Made by a program: the position numbers and the translations under genes
In this document: one piece after another, positions 1 to 4,640 of the stretch
How positions within the stretch are numbered: the first letter of the stretch is position 1
Layout: every line of letters begins with the position of its first letter
The notes under the pieces: generated by a model
The model's input: the letters and a program-made list of their open reading frames with translations, nothing else
The model's database searches: none
Told to the model about the DNA's origin: nothing
From: Blastocatellia bacterium
Lineage (GTDB): Bacteria; Acidobacteriota; Blastocatellia; Chloracidobacteriales; JADJPF01
Direction: 5' to 3'
DNA: 5,152 nt
Assembly: GCA_023265235.1 (NCBI GenBank)
Contig: JAHFUF010000429.1
Location: forward strand, 1-5,152

Positions 1-23
1 CTTATTCCCGTAATGTCTAATAT

Positions 24-398
24 TTACTTTCGATTCTCAGCCGTTACGAAAACTGTTGGTTGCGGTGCTTTAAGCAAAACAACGCATCCACCATCTGTAC
101 GAACTGCATGAAGATTATTTGGTGCTGTGAAAAGATAATCACCTGCAAATAAATGATCTTTGCCAAAATAAATATCGCCTTCAAGAACATAAACTTCTTC
201 CCCAGCAGGGTGATTGTGCAAAGGGTATCCTGCTCCTGGTTCAAATTTTAAAAGAATTGTTGGCGAACGCTTTGTTTCATTGTCAAAGAGTAAGGACTTA
301 ACATACACACCTTTAACATCATTTTCATCAATCTCCCTCAATGATTGCCATTCGATTTCCTTACTTCTTACCAGTTGATTTAGATTTGTTTGTTTCAT
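24..398 (-). CDS. Small single-domain cupin protein (putative metal-binding)
   Basis: A 124-residue single-domain cupin. Residues about 45-110 form the conserved beta-barrel. Cupin motif 1 is visible from Gly57 to Gly74, with His61, His63 and Glu67 or Glu68 as likely metal ligands, and motif 2 supplies His97. This complete ligand set suggests a bound divalent metal. The enzymatic or sensing role is not identifiable; small cupins of this kind (some resembling ChrR cupin domains) include dioxygenases, isomerases and ligand sensors. There is no signal peptide, so it is probably cytoplasmic. The ATG start is supported by an AAGGA Shine-Dalgarno sequence five bases upstream. It lies 90 bp downstream of the AraC-type regulator gene on the same strand, so it may be cotranscribed with that gene or be its target. 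Confident as a real gene and cupin; function unknown. Confidence 0.88.
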   Translation of the reverse strand: MKQTNLNQLVRSKEIEWQSLREIDENDVKGVYVKSLLFDNETKRSPTILLKFEPGAGYPLHNHPAGEEVYVLEGDIYFGKDHLFAGDYLFTAPNNLHAVRTDGGCVVLLKAPQPTVFVTAENRK

Positions 399-422
399 AA
401 GTTTCCTTTCTGTATTTATAAC

Positions 423-440
423 TGGTCACTATTCTGACTA
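423..440. promoter_or_regulatory. Imperfect inverted repeat upstream of the cupin gene (possible operator)
   Basis: The short gap between the AraC-type gene and the cupin gene contains GTCA-N6-TGAC (425-438), extendable to TGGTCA-N6-TGACTA with one mismatch in the arms. On the minus strand it sits immediately upstream of a TATAAA hexamer (415-420) that precedes the cupin gene. The position fits an operator. However, the TATAAA would leave only about ten bases of leader before the start codon, so a promoter here is uncertain. The repeat is short enough to be chance. Confidence 0.25.
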
Positions 441-488
441 ATTTGGGCTTAGGATGGAATGGAGAATTTGAGGAAAAGAATGTAACTT

Positions 489-1280
489 TTAGATGGAAAA
501 TTTTTCTTGATACATTTTGGGTGAAATTTTCGTTTCTTTCTTAAAGAAATTAGAAAAATAAAAAGGGTCGTCAAAGCCCAATCGAAATGCTACCTCTTTA
601 ACTGATAATTTTTCATATGTCAGCAAGCGTTTTGCCTCAGAGACAACCAAGCCAAATATCACACTTTGAGCCGTTCTACCAGTATGGAATTTAGCTAGTT
701 CATTAAGCTTTGATTCGGTAGTTCCTAACGTAGAAGCAATTTGTCGGACAGAGGGTTTCTTGTCAAAATTCGCTCTTAATGTCTCAAGGAACTTAAGAAA
801 CAGAGCGTCAGGTTTATAAATTTCACCACCTTGTTTGAGTTTTTCCCGATTTGCTTCAATTAAAATTAATTCAATTCGGCTATGGGTTGAGACTAGATAT
901 TGATAGGGTTTTTCTAAAAGTTCGCTTTCTATCAGTTTTAGCTGAAATCCGACAACTTCACTTTTGTTAAGCAGAATTATTTCATTCATCGCAAAATGGC
1001 AGAATAGGCTATTGTGAAAAATTAACTCTACATCATTGTCATTCTTACAAAAAAAATCATAAGTAAATTCAAGAGCAAACCCTTTGGCATTATTTGATTC
1101 TTTTAGGTAATGAATTTGACCTGATGTTATAGTGATAAGGGTATTGGCTTCGAGATGAAATTCTTTTTCATCAACAATTATTACTGCTGAGCCAGATGAA
1201 CACCAGATCAGCACATATTTTCTAATTCGCCTAGGGTTTAGTAAATCGGTTATCTTTTCAATAGCGTTTATGTTAATCAT
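489..1280 (-). CDS. AraC-family transcriptional regulator
   Basis: A 263-residue regulator of typical AraC/XylS length. Residues about 1-145 form a beta-rich N-terminal domain consistent with the cupin-like ligand-binding arm of the family. Residues about 160-262 form the DNA-binding domain with two helix-turn-helix units: the first around 177-198 and the second around 226-249. The C-terminal family signature is well kept: Glu215 and Lys217-Leu220 in the linker helix, then the LGF (234-236), YFSNFFKK (241-248) and SP (253-254) elements. The inducer is not predictable. The ATG start lacks an evident Shine-Dalgarno sequence (the upstream bases are AT-rich), unlike most other genes here. It is co-oriented with the downstream cupin and divergent from the PLP enzyme; either could be its target. 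The FFKK and SPKxY style is common in Bacteroidota regulators, which is only a weak hint of origin. Confidence 0.93.
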   Translation of the reverse strand: MININAIEKITDLLNPRRIRKYVLIWCSSGSAVIIVDEKEFHLEANTLITITSGQIHYLKESNNAKGFALEFTYDFFCKNDNDVELIFHNSLFCHFAMNEIILLNKSEVVGFQLKLIESELLEKPYQYLVSTHSRIELILIEANREKLKQGGEIYKPDALFLKFLETLRANFDKKPSVRQIASTLGTTESKLNELAKFHTGRTAQSVIFGLVVSEAKRLLTYEKLSVKEVAFRLGFDDPFYFSNFFKKETKISPKMYQEKFSI

Positions 1281-1321
1281 TTGTCTATTTTGAAATAAAT
1301 TAAAAGGATAAGAATAATTGA

Positions 1322-1350
1322 TTTATAATGGTGAAAGTTTTAAATCTTAA
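1322..1350 (-). promoter_or_regulatory. Candidate sigma70-type promoter for the AraC-type gene
   Basis: On the minus strand, a TTAAGA -35 element (1345-1350) and a TATAAA -10 element (1322-1327) are separated by exactly 17 bp. Transcription would begin near 1315, giving a leader of about 35 bases before the ATG at 1280. Matches are 4/6 and 5/6 to consensus. In AT-rich DNA such matches are frequent, and the sigma-factor consensus depends on an organism that is not known. Confidence 0.4.
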
Positions 1351-1360
1351 GCTGCCTAAT

Positions 1361-1449
1361 GTCTTAATACACTAAATTTTGCGCCCTATACTACTACATA
1401 ATATTTAATCACTAAAAGATTGCAACACAAACTTGTTTTAATACACTAA
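1361..1449. repeat. Degenerate direct repeats TTAAT(A)CACTAA, three copies
   Basis: Copies at 1361-1375 and 1435-1449 match at 14 of 15 positions (GTYTTAATACACTAA). A third, one base shorter, lies at 1404-1416 (TTTAATCACTAAA). All point the same way. They lie between the two divergent candidate promoters: the first copy is just upstream of the AraC-type -35 element, the last about 40 bp upstream of the PLP enzyme -35 element. Direct repeats are the usual operator form for AraC-family proteins, so autoregulation or divergent control is a reasonable inference, though unproven. Confidence 0.45.
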
Positions 1450-1487
1450 TCACCACGCTTTCTTTAGCTCTGCTCAACCCAAACTAC

Positions 1488-1516
1488 TTGTTTTAGCTTA
1501 TATTTATTGGTATAAG
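1488..1516 (+). promoter_or_regulatory. Candidate promoter of the PLP enzyme gene, extended -10
   Basis: A TTGTTT -35 element (1488-1493) is followed after 17 bp by TATAAG (1511-1516). The bases TGG directly before it form an extended -10 (TGn) element, which can compensate for the weak -35 (3/6). Transcription would start near 1523, leaving a leader of about 65 bases. A perfect TATAAT also occurs at 1581-1586, but it is too close to the ATG to serve this gene. Confidence 0.4.
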
Positions 1517-1569
1517 TGATTTGAAAATTTTTGATTAGCTATTATCTCTAAACACCAAATTATCCTTTT

Positions 1570-1587
1570 AATTATAGGTTTATAATT
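1570..1587 (+). promoter_or_regulatory. Small hairpin over the translation start of the PLP enzyme gene
   Basis: A perfect inverted repeat, AATTATA-GGTT-TATAATT, has 7-bp arms and a 4-base loop and ends one base before the ATG. The only Shine-Dalgarno-like bases (AGG, 1576-1578) fall at the stem-loop boundary, so folding could affect ribosome access. The stem is entirely A-U and therefore weak. The DNA could equally be a palindromic protein site, or chance in AT-rich sequence. Confidence 0.35.
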
Positions 1588-1588
1588 T

Positions 1589-2536
1589 ATGAACTTAAAT
1601 GATATTATTCGAGCCGCAGAAAAAGTTAACACTTATATTCACCGCACACCATTATTTCCTAGTCAAACACTTTCTAACTTAATTGGTTGTACGCTTTGCT
1701 TAAAGGCAGAAAACCTACAACGTGCAGGGTCATTTAAGATTCGTGGTGCGTTAAATAAATTACTTTCTCTCTCAGATTCAGAGCGCGGACGTGGAGTAGT
1801 AGCCTTTTCTTCAGGCAATCACGCTCAGGGAGTTGCCTTAGCAGCTAAACTATTAGGTGTAAAAGCTACTATTGTGATGCCAGAAGATGCTATGTCAATA
1901 AAAGTAGCAGCGACTAAAGGCTATGGTGCGGAAGTAGTCCAATCAGGTGTTAATGCTGTTACCCGTAAGAAAATAGCATTAGAAATAGTAGAAAAAACTG
2001 GTGCTATCCTTGTGCCTCCATTTGATGATCCTTTTATTGTTGCTGGACAAGGCACAGTCGCACTAGAGATTTTGCAAGACTGGTCTGAGGTAGAAACCAT
2101 TGTTGTTCCGCTTGGTGGAGGAGGTTTAAGCTCAGGCATTACTTTAGCGGCTACTAGTATTAATCCTAAAATTCGAGTTTATGCTGTTGAACCAATGGCT
2201 GGAAATGACGGCCAACTTTCCTTACGTAAAGGGCAAATTGTGACCATTGCCCCTCCTAAAACAATTGCTGATGGAGCAAGCACTACGGCAATAGGTGAAA
2301 TACCTTTCTCTATCCTACGTGAAAAGATAACTAATATTGTTACTGTATCTGATGAGGCTTTGTTAAAGGCAGTAAAGCTACTAGCAATATATTGCAAACT
2401 TGTGGTTGAACCAACAGGAGCTTTGTCTGTTGCAGCGTTACTACAAAATCAAATTCCTAATAGCGGAAAAACTGTTGCAGTGTTAAGCGGTGGTAATATT
2501 GCTCCAGAAATTTTGGCTCAAGCAATTACTTGCTAA
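1589..2536 (+). CDS. PLP fold-type II threonine/serine dehydratase or serine racemase family enzyme
   Basis: This 315-residue single-domain enzyme lacks the C-terminal ACT-type regulatory domain of biosynthetic IlvA (about 510 residues). Its length matches catabolic threonine dehydratase, serine racemase and threo-3-hydroxyaspartate ammonia-lyase. Lys50 in SFKIRG is the Schiff-base lysine. GGGG at 176-179 grips the PLP phosphate, and Ser300 in LSGGN contacts the pyridine nitrogen. By my alignment from memory, Ser75 in SSGNHAQG matches the catalytic Ser84 of human serine racemase, Arg126 matches Arg135, and Glu201, Gly205 and Asp207 match its divalent-metal site. Escherichia coli TdcB has Ala instead of that serine. 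This favours a racemase or hydroxyaspartate-lyase subtype acting on L-serine, L-threonine or 3-hydroxyaspartate in the cytoplasm. The family call is firm; the substrate is not. The ATG has only a weak Shine-Dalgarno (AGG, 10 bases upstream). The gene is divergent from the AraC-type regulator. Confidence 0.92.
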   Translation: MNLNDIIRAAEKVNTYIHRTPLFPSQTLSNLIGCTLCLKAENLQRAGSFKIRGALNKLLSLSDSERGRGVVAFSSGNHAQGVALAAKLLGVKATIVMPEDAMSIKVAATKGYGAEVVQSGVNAVTRKKIALEIVEKTGAILVPPFDDPFIVAGQGTVALEILQDWSEVETIVVPLGGGGLSSGITLAATSINPKIRVYAVEPMAGNDGQLSLRKGQIVTIAPPKTIADGASTTAIGEIPFSILREKITNIVTVSDEALLKAVKLLAIYCKLVVEPTGALSVAALLQNQIPNSGKTVAVLSGGNIAPEILAQAITC

Positions 2537-2545
2537 ACAAATTGG

Positions 2546-2559
2546 ATACTAATTAGTAT
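2546..2559. terminator. 14-bp palindrome between convergent genes (weak terminator candidate)
   Basis: ATACTAATTAGTAT is a perfect palindrome in the 22-bp gap between the stop codons of the PLP enzyme and the TPR protein genes; its last base is the first base of the TPR stop codon on the opposite strand. Its symmetry and location suit a shared terminator. But the stem would be about five mostly A-U pairs with no real U tract, so it is weak as an intrinsic terminator. Confidence 0.3.
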
Positions 2560-3329
2560 TATTCTCGGTATTCATCAACATCTACACCTAATTCTATTAA
2601 TTCTTGTTTGGCAAACACTACGGCATTAGCAACCCTAGCAAGCTTAACTACTGTCTTAAAATTTTCTATTGCTTTTTCTTTATCGCCTTTAACCTTATAA
2701 ATTAATGCTCGGTTAAGATAAGCTTCAGAAAATTCTGGGTTTAGCTTAATTGCTTCGTCAAAATCTGCTAAGGCTTTTTCCAGGTCACCTTTTTTACGGT
2801 ATGCATAAGCACGATTGTTATAGGCATCCACATAATCTGCTTGAATTCGGATTACTTGACTAAATGATGCTATAGCATCATCAAAATTATCTGCCCGATA
2901 ATAGGCTACACCTAGGTTAAAATATGCTTCTATACTATCTGGTTTTAGTCTAATGGCTTCTCGAAAGTCGGCAAATCCTTTCATACGATCTTCTTTATTA
3001 AAAAAAGTCGTAGCTTTAGCCATATAAACATTACCACGTTCTAAGAAAGCCTCTACATAACTAGGTTTTTTTCTAATTGCTTCGTCGTAATCCAAAATCG
3101 CTGACTCAAAGTCACCTTTGTCAAAAAACTCTGCGGCACGAGCAAAATATTCTTCTGCGGTTTTTAATTTAGCCTGCTTTTTACCTTTTGGTGGTTTAAG
3201 AGGTTTTAAGAATGTCCCTTCCGATGGATCATTAATCCCTCCAGGGCTTGCAACCTGAGCTTTAGTTACAGAAGTAAAAAATACTAGACAAGTTACTGTA
3301 AGCAGAGAAAAAATAAACTGTTTAGTCAT
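2559..3329 (-). CDS. Exported tetratricopeptide-repeat (TPR) protein
   Basis: A 256-residue protein. Residues 1-24 look like a Sec signal peptide: Lys3, a hydrophobic core from Phe5 to Phe18, and a likely cut after Ala24 (TKA-Q). Residues 25-57 are a Gly/Pro/Lys-rich linker. About five TPR units follow: 58-91, 92-132, 133-166, 167-200 and 201-234. They show the usual pattern of small residues at helix contacts and proline near each unit end. The second unit is about seven residues too long (an insertion around 104-113). A short acidic tail ends the protein. TPR domains bind other proteins; the partner is unknown. It would act in the periplasm or extracytoplasmic space. The ATG is preceded by GAGG about nine bases upstream. 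It is divergent from the lipoprotein gene and convergent with the PLP enzyme. Confidence 0.9.
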   Translation of the reverse strand: MTKQFIFSLLTVTCLVFFTSVTKAQVASPGGINDPSEGTFLKPLKPPKGKKQAKLKTAEEYFARAAEFFDKGDFESAILDYDEAIRKKPSYVEAFLERGNVYMAKATTFFNKEDRMKGFADFREAIRLKPDSIEAYFNLGVAYYRADNFDDAIASFSQVIRIQADYVDAYNNRAYAYRKKGDLEKALADFDEAIKLNPEFSEAYLNRALIYKVKGDKEKAIENFKTVVKLARVANAVVFAKQELIELGVDVDEYRE

Positions 3330-3469
3330 AACTTAAAACCTCACAATTAAATACTAAAAAGAAAATTAAATTTGTATTTTTAGGTAAAGATTTATATATT
3401 AGCTCAAATTTGCTAGTAGTGCCAAGTTTGATTAAACTAGAAAACTAGATATAGGAGATCCTAAAGGTT
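3330..3469. promoter_or_regulatory. Divergent promoter region between the TPR and lipoprotein genes
   Basis: This 140-bp AT-rich gap must drive transcription both ways. For the plus-strand lipoprotein gene, TTGTAT (3372-3377) and TATATT (3395-3400) lie 17 bp apart, giving a leader of about 63 bases. For the minus-strand TPR gene, a good -35 TTGGCA (3420-3425 in plus coordinates) is followed after 16 bp by a poorer GCTAAT (3398-3403). The two elements overlap, so the promoters may compete. CAAATTTG (3405-3412) is a perfect 8-bp palindrome in the middle, with a near copy, CAAGTTTG, at 3423-3430. Confidence 0.35.
3434..3449 (+). repeat. Perfect tandem repeat AAACTAGA x2
   Basis: Two adjacent identical 8-bp units lie in the leader of the lipoprotein gene, 20 bases before its start codon. 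They are followed by a short inverted repeat, TAGGA-GA-TCCTA (3452-3463), which contains the GGAG that may act as ribosome binding site (12 bases before ATG; an AAGG lies only two bases away). A role in translation control is possible but unproven. Confidence 0.5.
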
Positions 3470-4006
3470 ATGACTAAAAGACTATTACCCTTTATTGTTT
3501 GTGTCAGTGTTTTAAGTTGTGGTCAAAACACCTCGCCACAACCACAAATGACCATTTTGTCAGCACCAACAACCGCTCCTACTTCAGAAACTAATCCTCC
3601 AACAACTGCTAAAGAAAGTTCAATTGCTGAGATAAATGATAATTTTACTCCCAAAGATATAGTGCAAGCCTTTTGTCAGGCCGACTTCAATGGTACTCGT
3701 TCTAGCATAGATACTTACCAAGAAGTTATTCCTTATGTTACTTGGGATGTAGCAATAGAAGCTGATGCTCATATAATCTCTGATTTTAAGATTGTTAACT
3801 CTACGCAAACCGAGGAAGATGCCAATGTTGCGGTGGTTTATACAAAAGTAGGGAAACTATTTGAAGGTAAAATTGAAGATATTGGCGCGACTTCAGATAT
3901 AGTAACTTATAAGCTAGTTAAAGAAGCAGGTAGATGGAAAATCTACTACCCTCAACCTCCTGCTTATATTTCTTTGAATGCAGCTAAAAAACTGGTAAAG
4001 AAGTGA
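3470..4006 (+). CDS. Putative lipoprotein of unknown function, possible NTF2-like C-terminal domain
   Basis: A 178-residue protein beginning with a lipoprotein-type signal: Lys3-Arg4, a hydrophobic stretch (5-15), and the lipobox VLSC ending at Cys17, followed by Gly18. Lipidation at Cys17 would anchor it in a membrane facing the periplasm or outside. Residues 18-52 form a Thr/Pro/Ser-rich low-complexity linker typical of a tether. Residues about 53-178 form a compact alpha-plus-beta domain: a helix near 60-70, alternating strands between about 105 and 160, including GRWKIYYPQPP near residues 153-163. The strand pattern and the WKIY ending resemble NTF2/SnoaL-like folds, but this is inference without a profile search. 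No catalytic motif was recognised. It is divergent from the TPR gene, so the two envelope proteins may share regulation. Confidence 0.78.
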   Translation: MTKRLLPFIVCVSVLSCGQNTSPQPQMTILSAPTTAPTSETNPPTTAKESSIAEINDNFTPKDIVQAFCQADFNGTRSSIDTYQEVIPYVTWDVAIEADAHIISDFKIVNSTQTEEDANVAVVYTKVGKLFEGKIEDIGATSDIVTYKLVKEAGRWKIYYPQPPAYISLNAAKKLVKK

Positions 4007-4020
4007 TACTAAAAAGTGAA

Positions 4021-4050
4021 ATTAGCCCAGCAATAAAACACTAGGCTAAT
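4021..4050. terminator. Bidirectional intrinsic-type terminator between lipoprotein gene and isc operon
   Basis: ATTAGCC (4021-4027) and GGCTAAT (4044-4050) form a perfect 7-bp stem. One C-A mismatch and two further pairs (AG with CT) continue it, leaving a 10-base loop (4031-4040). It sits between the convergent lipoprotein and iscX stop codons. In the isc direction it is followed by TTCACTTTTT, a reasonable U-rich tail; in the other direction the tail is weaker (AATTTACT). It most likely ends isc transcription and may serve both genes. Confidence 0.6.
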
Positions 4051-4053
4051 AAT

Positions 4054-4260
4054 TTACTCGTTTGCGTCTTTATGTTCTTCATACCAAGCCATTTGAATAG
4101 CTTCAAGTTTTTTCTCATTAGAATTTTTTGCATCATCATCAAACTTAGGTAAAGCCATTACCCATTTATGTAAGTCTGTAAACCTAACAGTTAAAGGATC
4201 TGTTTCTGGGTGTTCCTCTAATAAGGCTAAAGCAATATCTTCTACATCTATCCATTTCAT
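4054..4260 (-). CDS. iscX: IscX (YfhJ-type), Fe-S cluster assembly accessory protein
   Basis: A 68-residue protein matching E. coli IscX (66 residues) almost end to end. The N-terminus MKWID, TVRFTDLHKWV, the acidic FDDD segment, SNEKKLEAIQ and a closing W-x-E-E stretch are all in family order. IscX is a small acidic cytoplasmic protein that binds the cysteine desulfurase IscS and iron and modulates Fe-S cluster assembly. The start at 4260 is chosen because GGGAGG (4270-4275) lies nine bases upstream and because family members begin here; a TTG seven codons earlier is unlikely. Only one A separates the ferredoxin stop codon from this ATG, and the ribosome binding site lies inside the ferredoxin gene, so translation is probably coupled. 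It is the last gene of the operon, before the hairpin terminator. Confidence 0.95.
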   Translation of the reverse strand: MKWIDVEDIALALLEEHPETDPLTVRFTDLHKWVMALPKFDDDAKNSNEKKLEAIQMAWYEEHKDANE

Positions 4261-4261
4261 T

Positions 4262-4639
4262 TTAGTGATCCTCCCGTGCAAAATTACGGTTCCACTCAGG
4301 GATTTCTACTATAACTTCTCCTGATTTAACTATGATAGCTTGACAACTTAAACGGGACGCCAGTGTTAAGCCTGCGGCTTCATCTAATTGATCAGCTTCG
4401 TTATCTTCCATCTCAGTAAGCAGGTTCATGCCTTTTTTAACAACCACATGACAAGTAGAACAAGCGCAAAATCCACCACAAGCATGGTCTAGAGCAACGC
4501 CATTATTTAGGGCTATACTTAATATAGACTCTCCTACTTTGGCACAAAAACTTACATTATCTGGTAAGAAAGTTACTCTTGTGGTCTGATCTTCTACTAA
4601 TACTTGGCTATCTTTTTCTTCCAACATAGCTTTTGACAT
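4262..4639 (-). CDS. fdx: ISC-type [2Fe-2S] ferredoxin
   Basis: A 125-residue adrenodoxin-like ferredoxin that supplies electrons for Fe-S cluster assembly. The cluster ligands are Cys54, Cys60, Cys63 and Cys99, in the C-x5-C-x2-C pattern of the ISC ferredoxins. Cys58 matches the extra, non-ligand cysteine (Cys46) of E. coli Fdx. The family context is clear: GESIL before the cluster loop, HAC at 52-54, SRLSCQ at 95-100, and a C-terminal FARED-H like the HAREH of E. coli. The N-terminus has about 12 more residues than E. coli Fdx. ATG is preceded by TGAGGT five bases away, within the end of hscA, and follows the hscA stop by a single A. It lies between hscA and iscX, the canonical isc order. 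Confidence 0.96.
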   Translation of the reverse strand: MSKAMLEEKDSQVLVEDQTTRVTFLPDNVSFCAKVGESILSIALNNGVALDHACGGFCACSTCHVVVKKGMNLLTEMEDNEADQLDEAAGLTLASRLSCQAIIVKSGEVIVEIPEWNRNFAREDH

Positions 4640-4640
4640 T

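Larger units (their letters stand above)
1281..1588. other. 308-bp AT-rich divergent intergenic region
   Basis: This non-coding stretch separates the minus-strand AraC-type gene from the plus-strand PLP enzyme gene. By eye it contains a candidate promoter in each direction, two near-identical 15-bp direct repeats with a third shorter relative between them, and a 7-bp-arm inverted repeat just before the PLP enzyme start codon, all listed separately. No GC-rich terminator-like hairpin, tRNA or recognisable riboswitch was seen. The length and repeats suggest regulation. Confidence 0.6.

Noticed and set aside
1328..1375. A 15-codon plus-strand reading frame (MVKVLNLKLPNVLIH) rich in Val/Leu/Ile, possibly an attenuation leader peptide for the downstream dehydratase-family gene.
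   Set aside because: It has no properly spaced ribosome binding site, overlaps the candidate promoter of the AraC-type gene, lies over 200 bp from the enzyme start, and no terminator/antiterminator pair follows. AT-rich DNA readily yields such codons.
1589..2536. Annotation as biosynthetic threonine deaminase IlvA or as TdcB.
   Set aside because: There is no C-terminal regulatory domain as in IlvA, and the SSGNH and metal-site residues differ from TdcB, so no symbol was assigned.
3258..3329. Cys14 in the TPR protein signal region as a lipoprotein lipobox cysteine.
   Set aside because: The preceding residues TVT do not fit a lipobox, and the hydrophobic core continues beyond it to a normal signal-peptidase I type site after Ala24.
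3351..4016. An 11-bp exact repeat ATACTAAAAAG at 3351-3361 and 4006-4016, with ATACTAA also at 2546.
   Set aside because: Short, A-rich and in unrelated contexts (one upstream of a gene, two after stop codons); likely chance in AT-rich sequence.
4261..4281. TTG start seven codons upstream of the iscX ATG.
   Set aside because: The well-spaced GGGAGG site and the family N-terminus MKWID both point to the ATG at 4260; the TTG would place the ribosome site inside the coding region.
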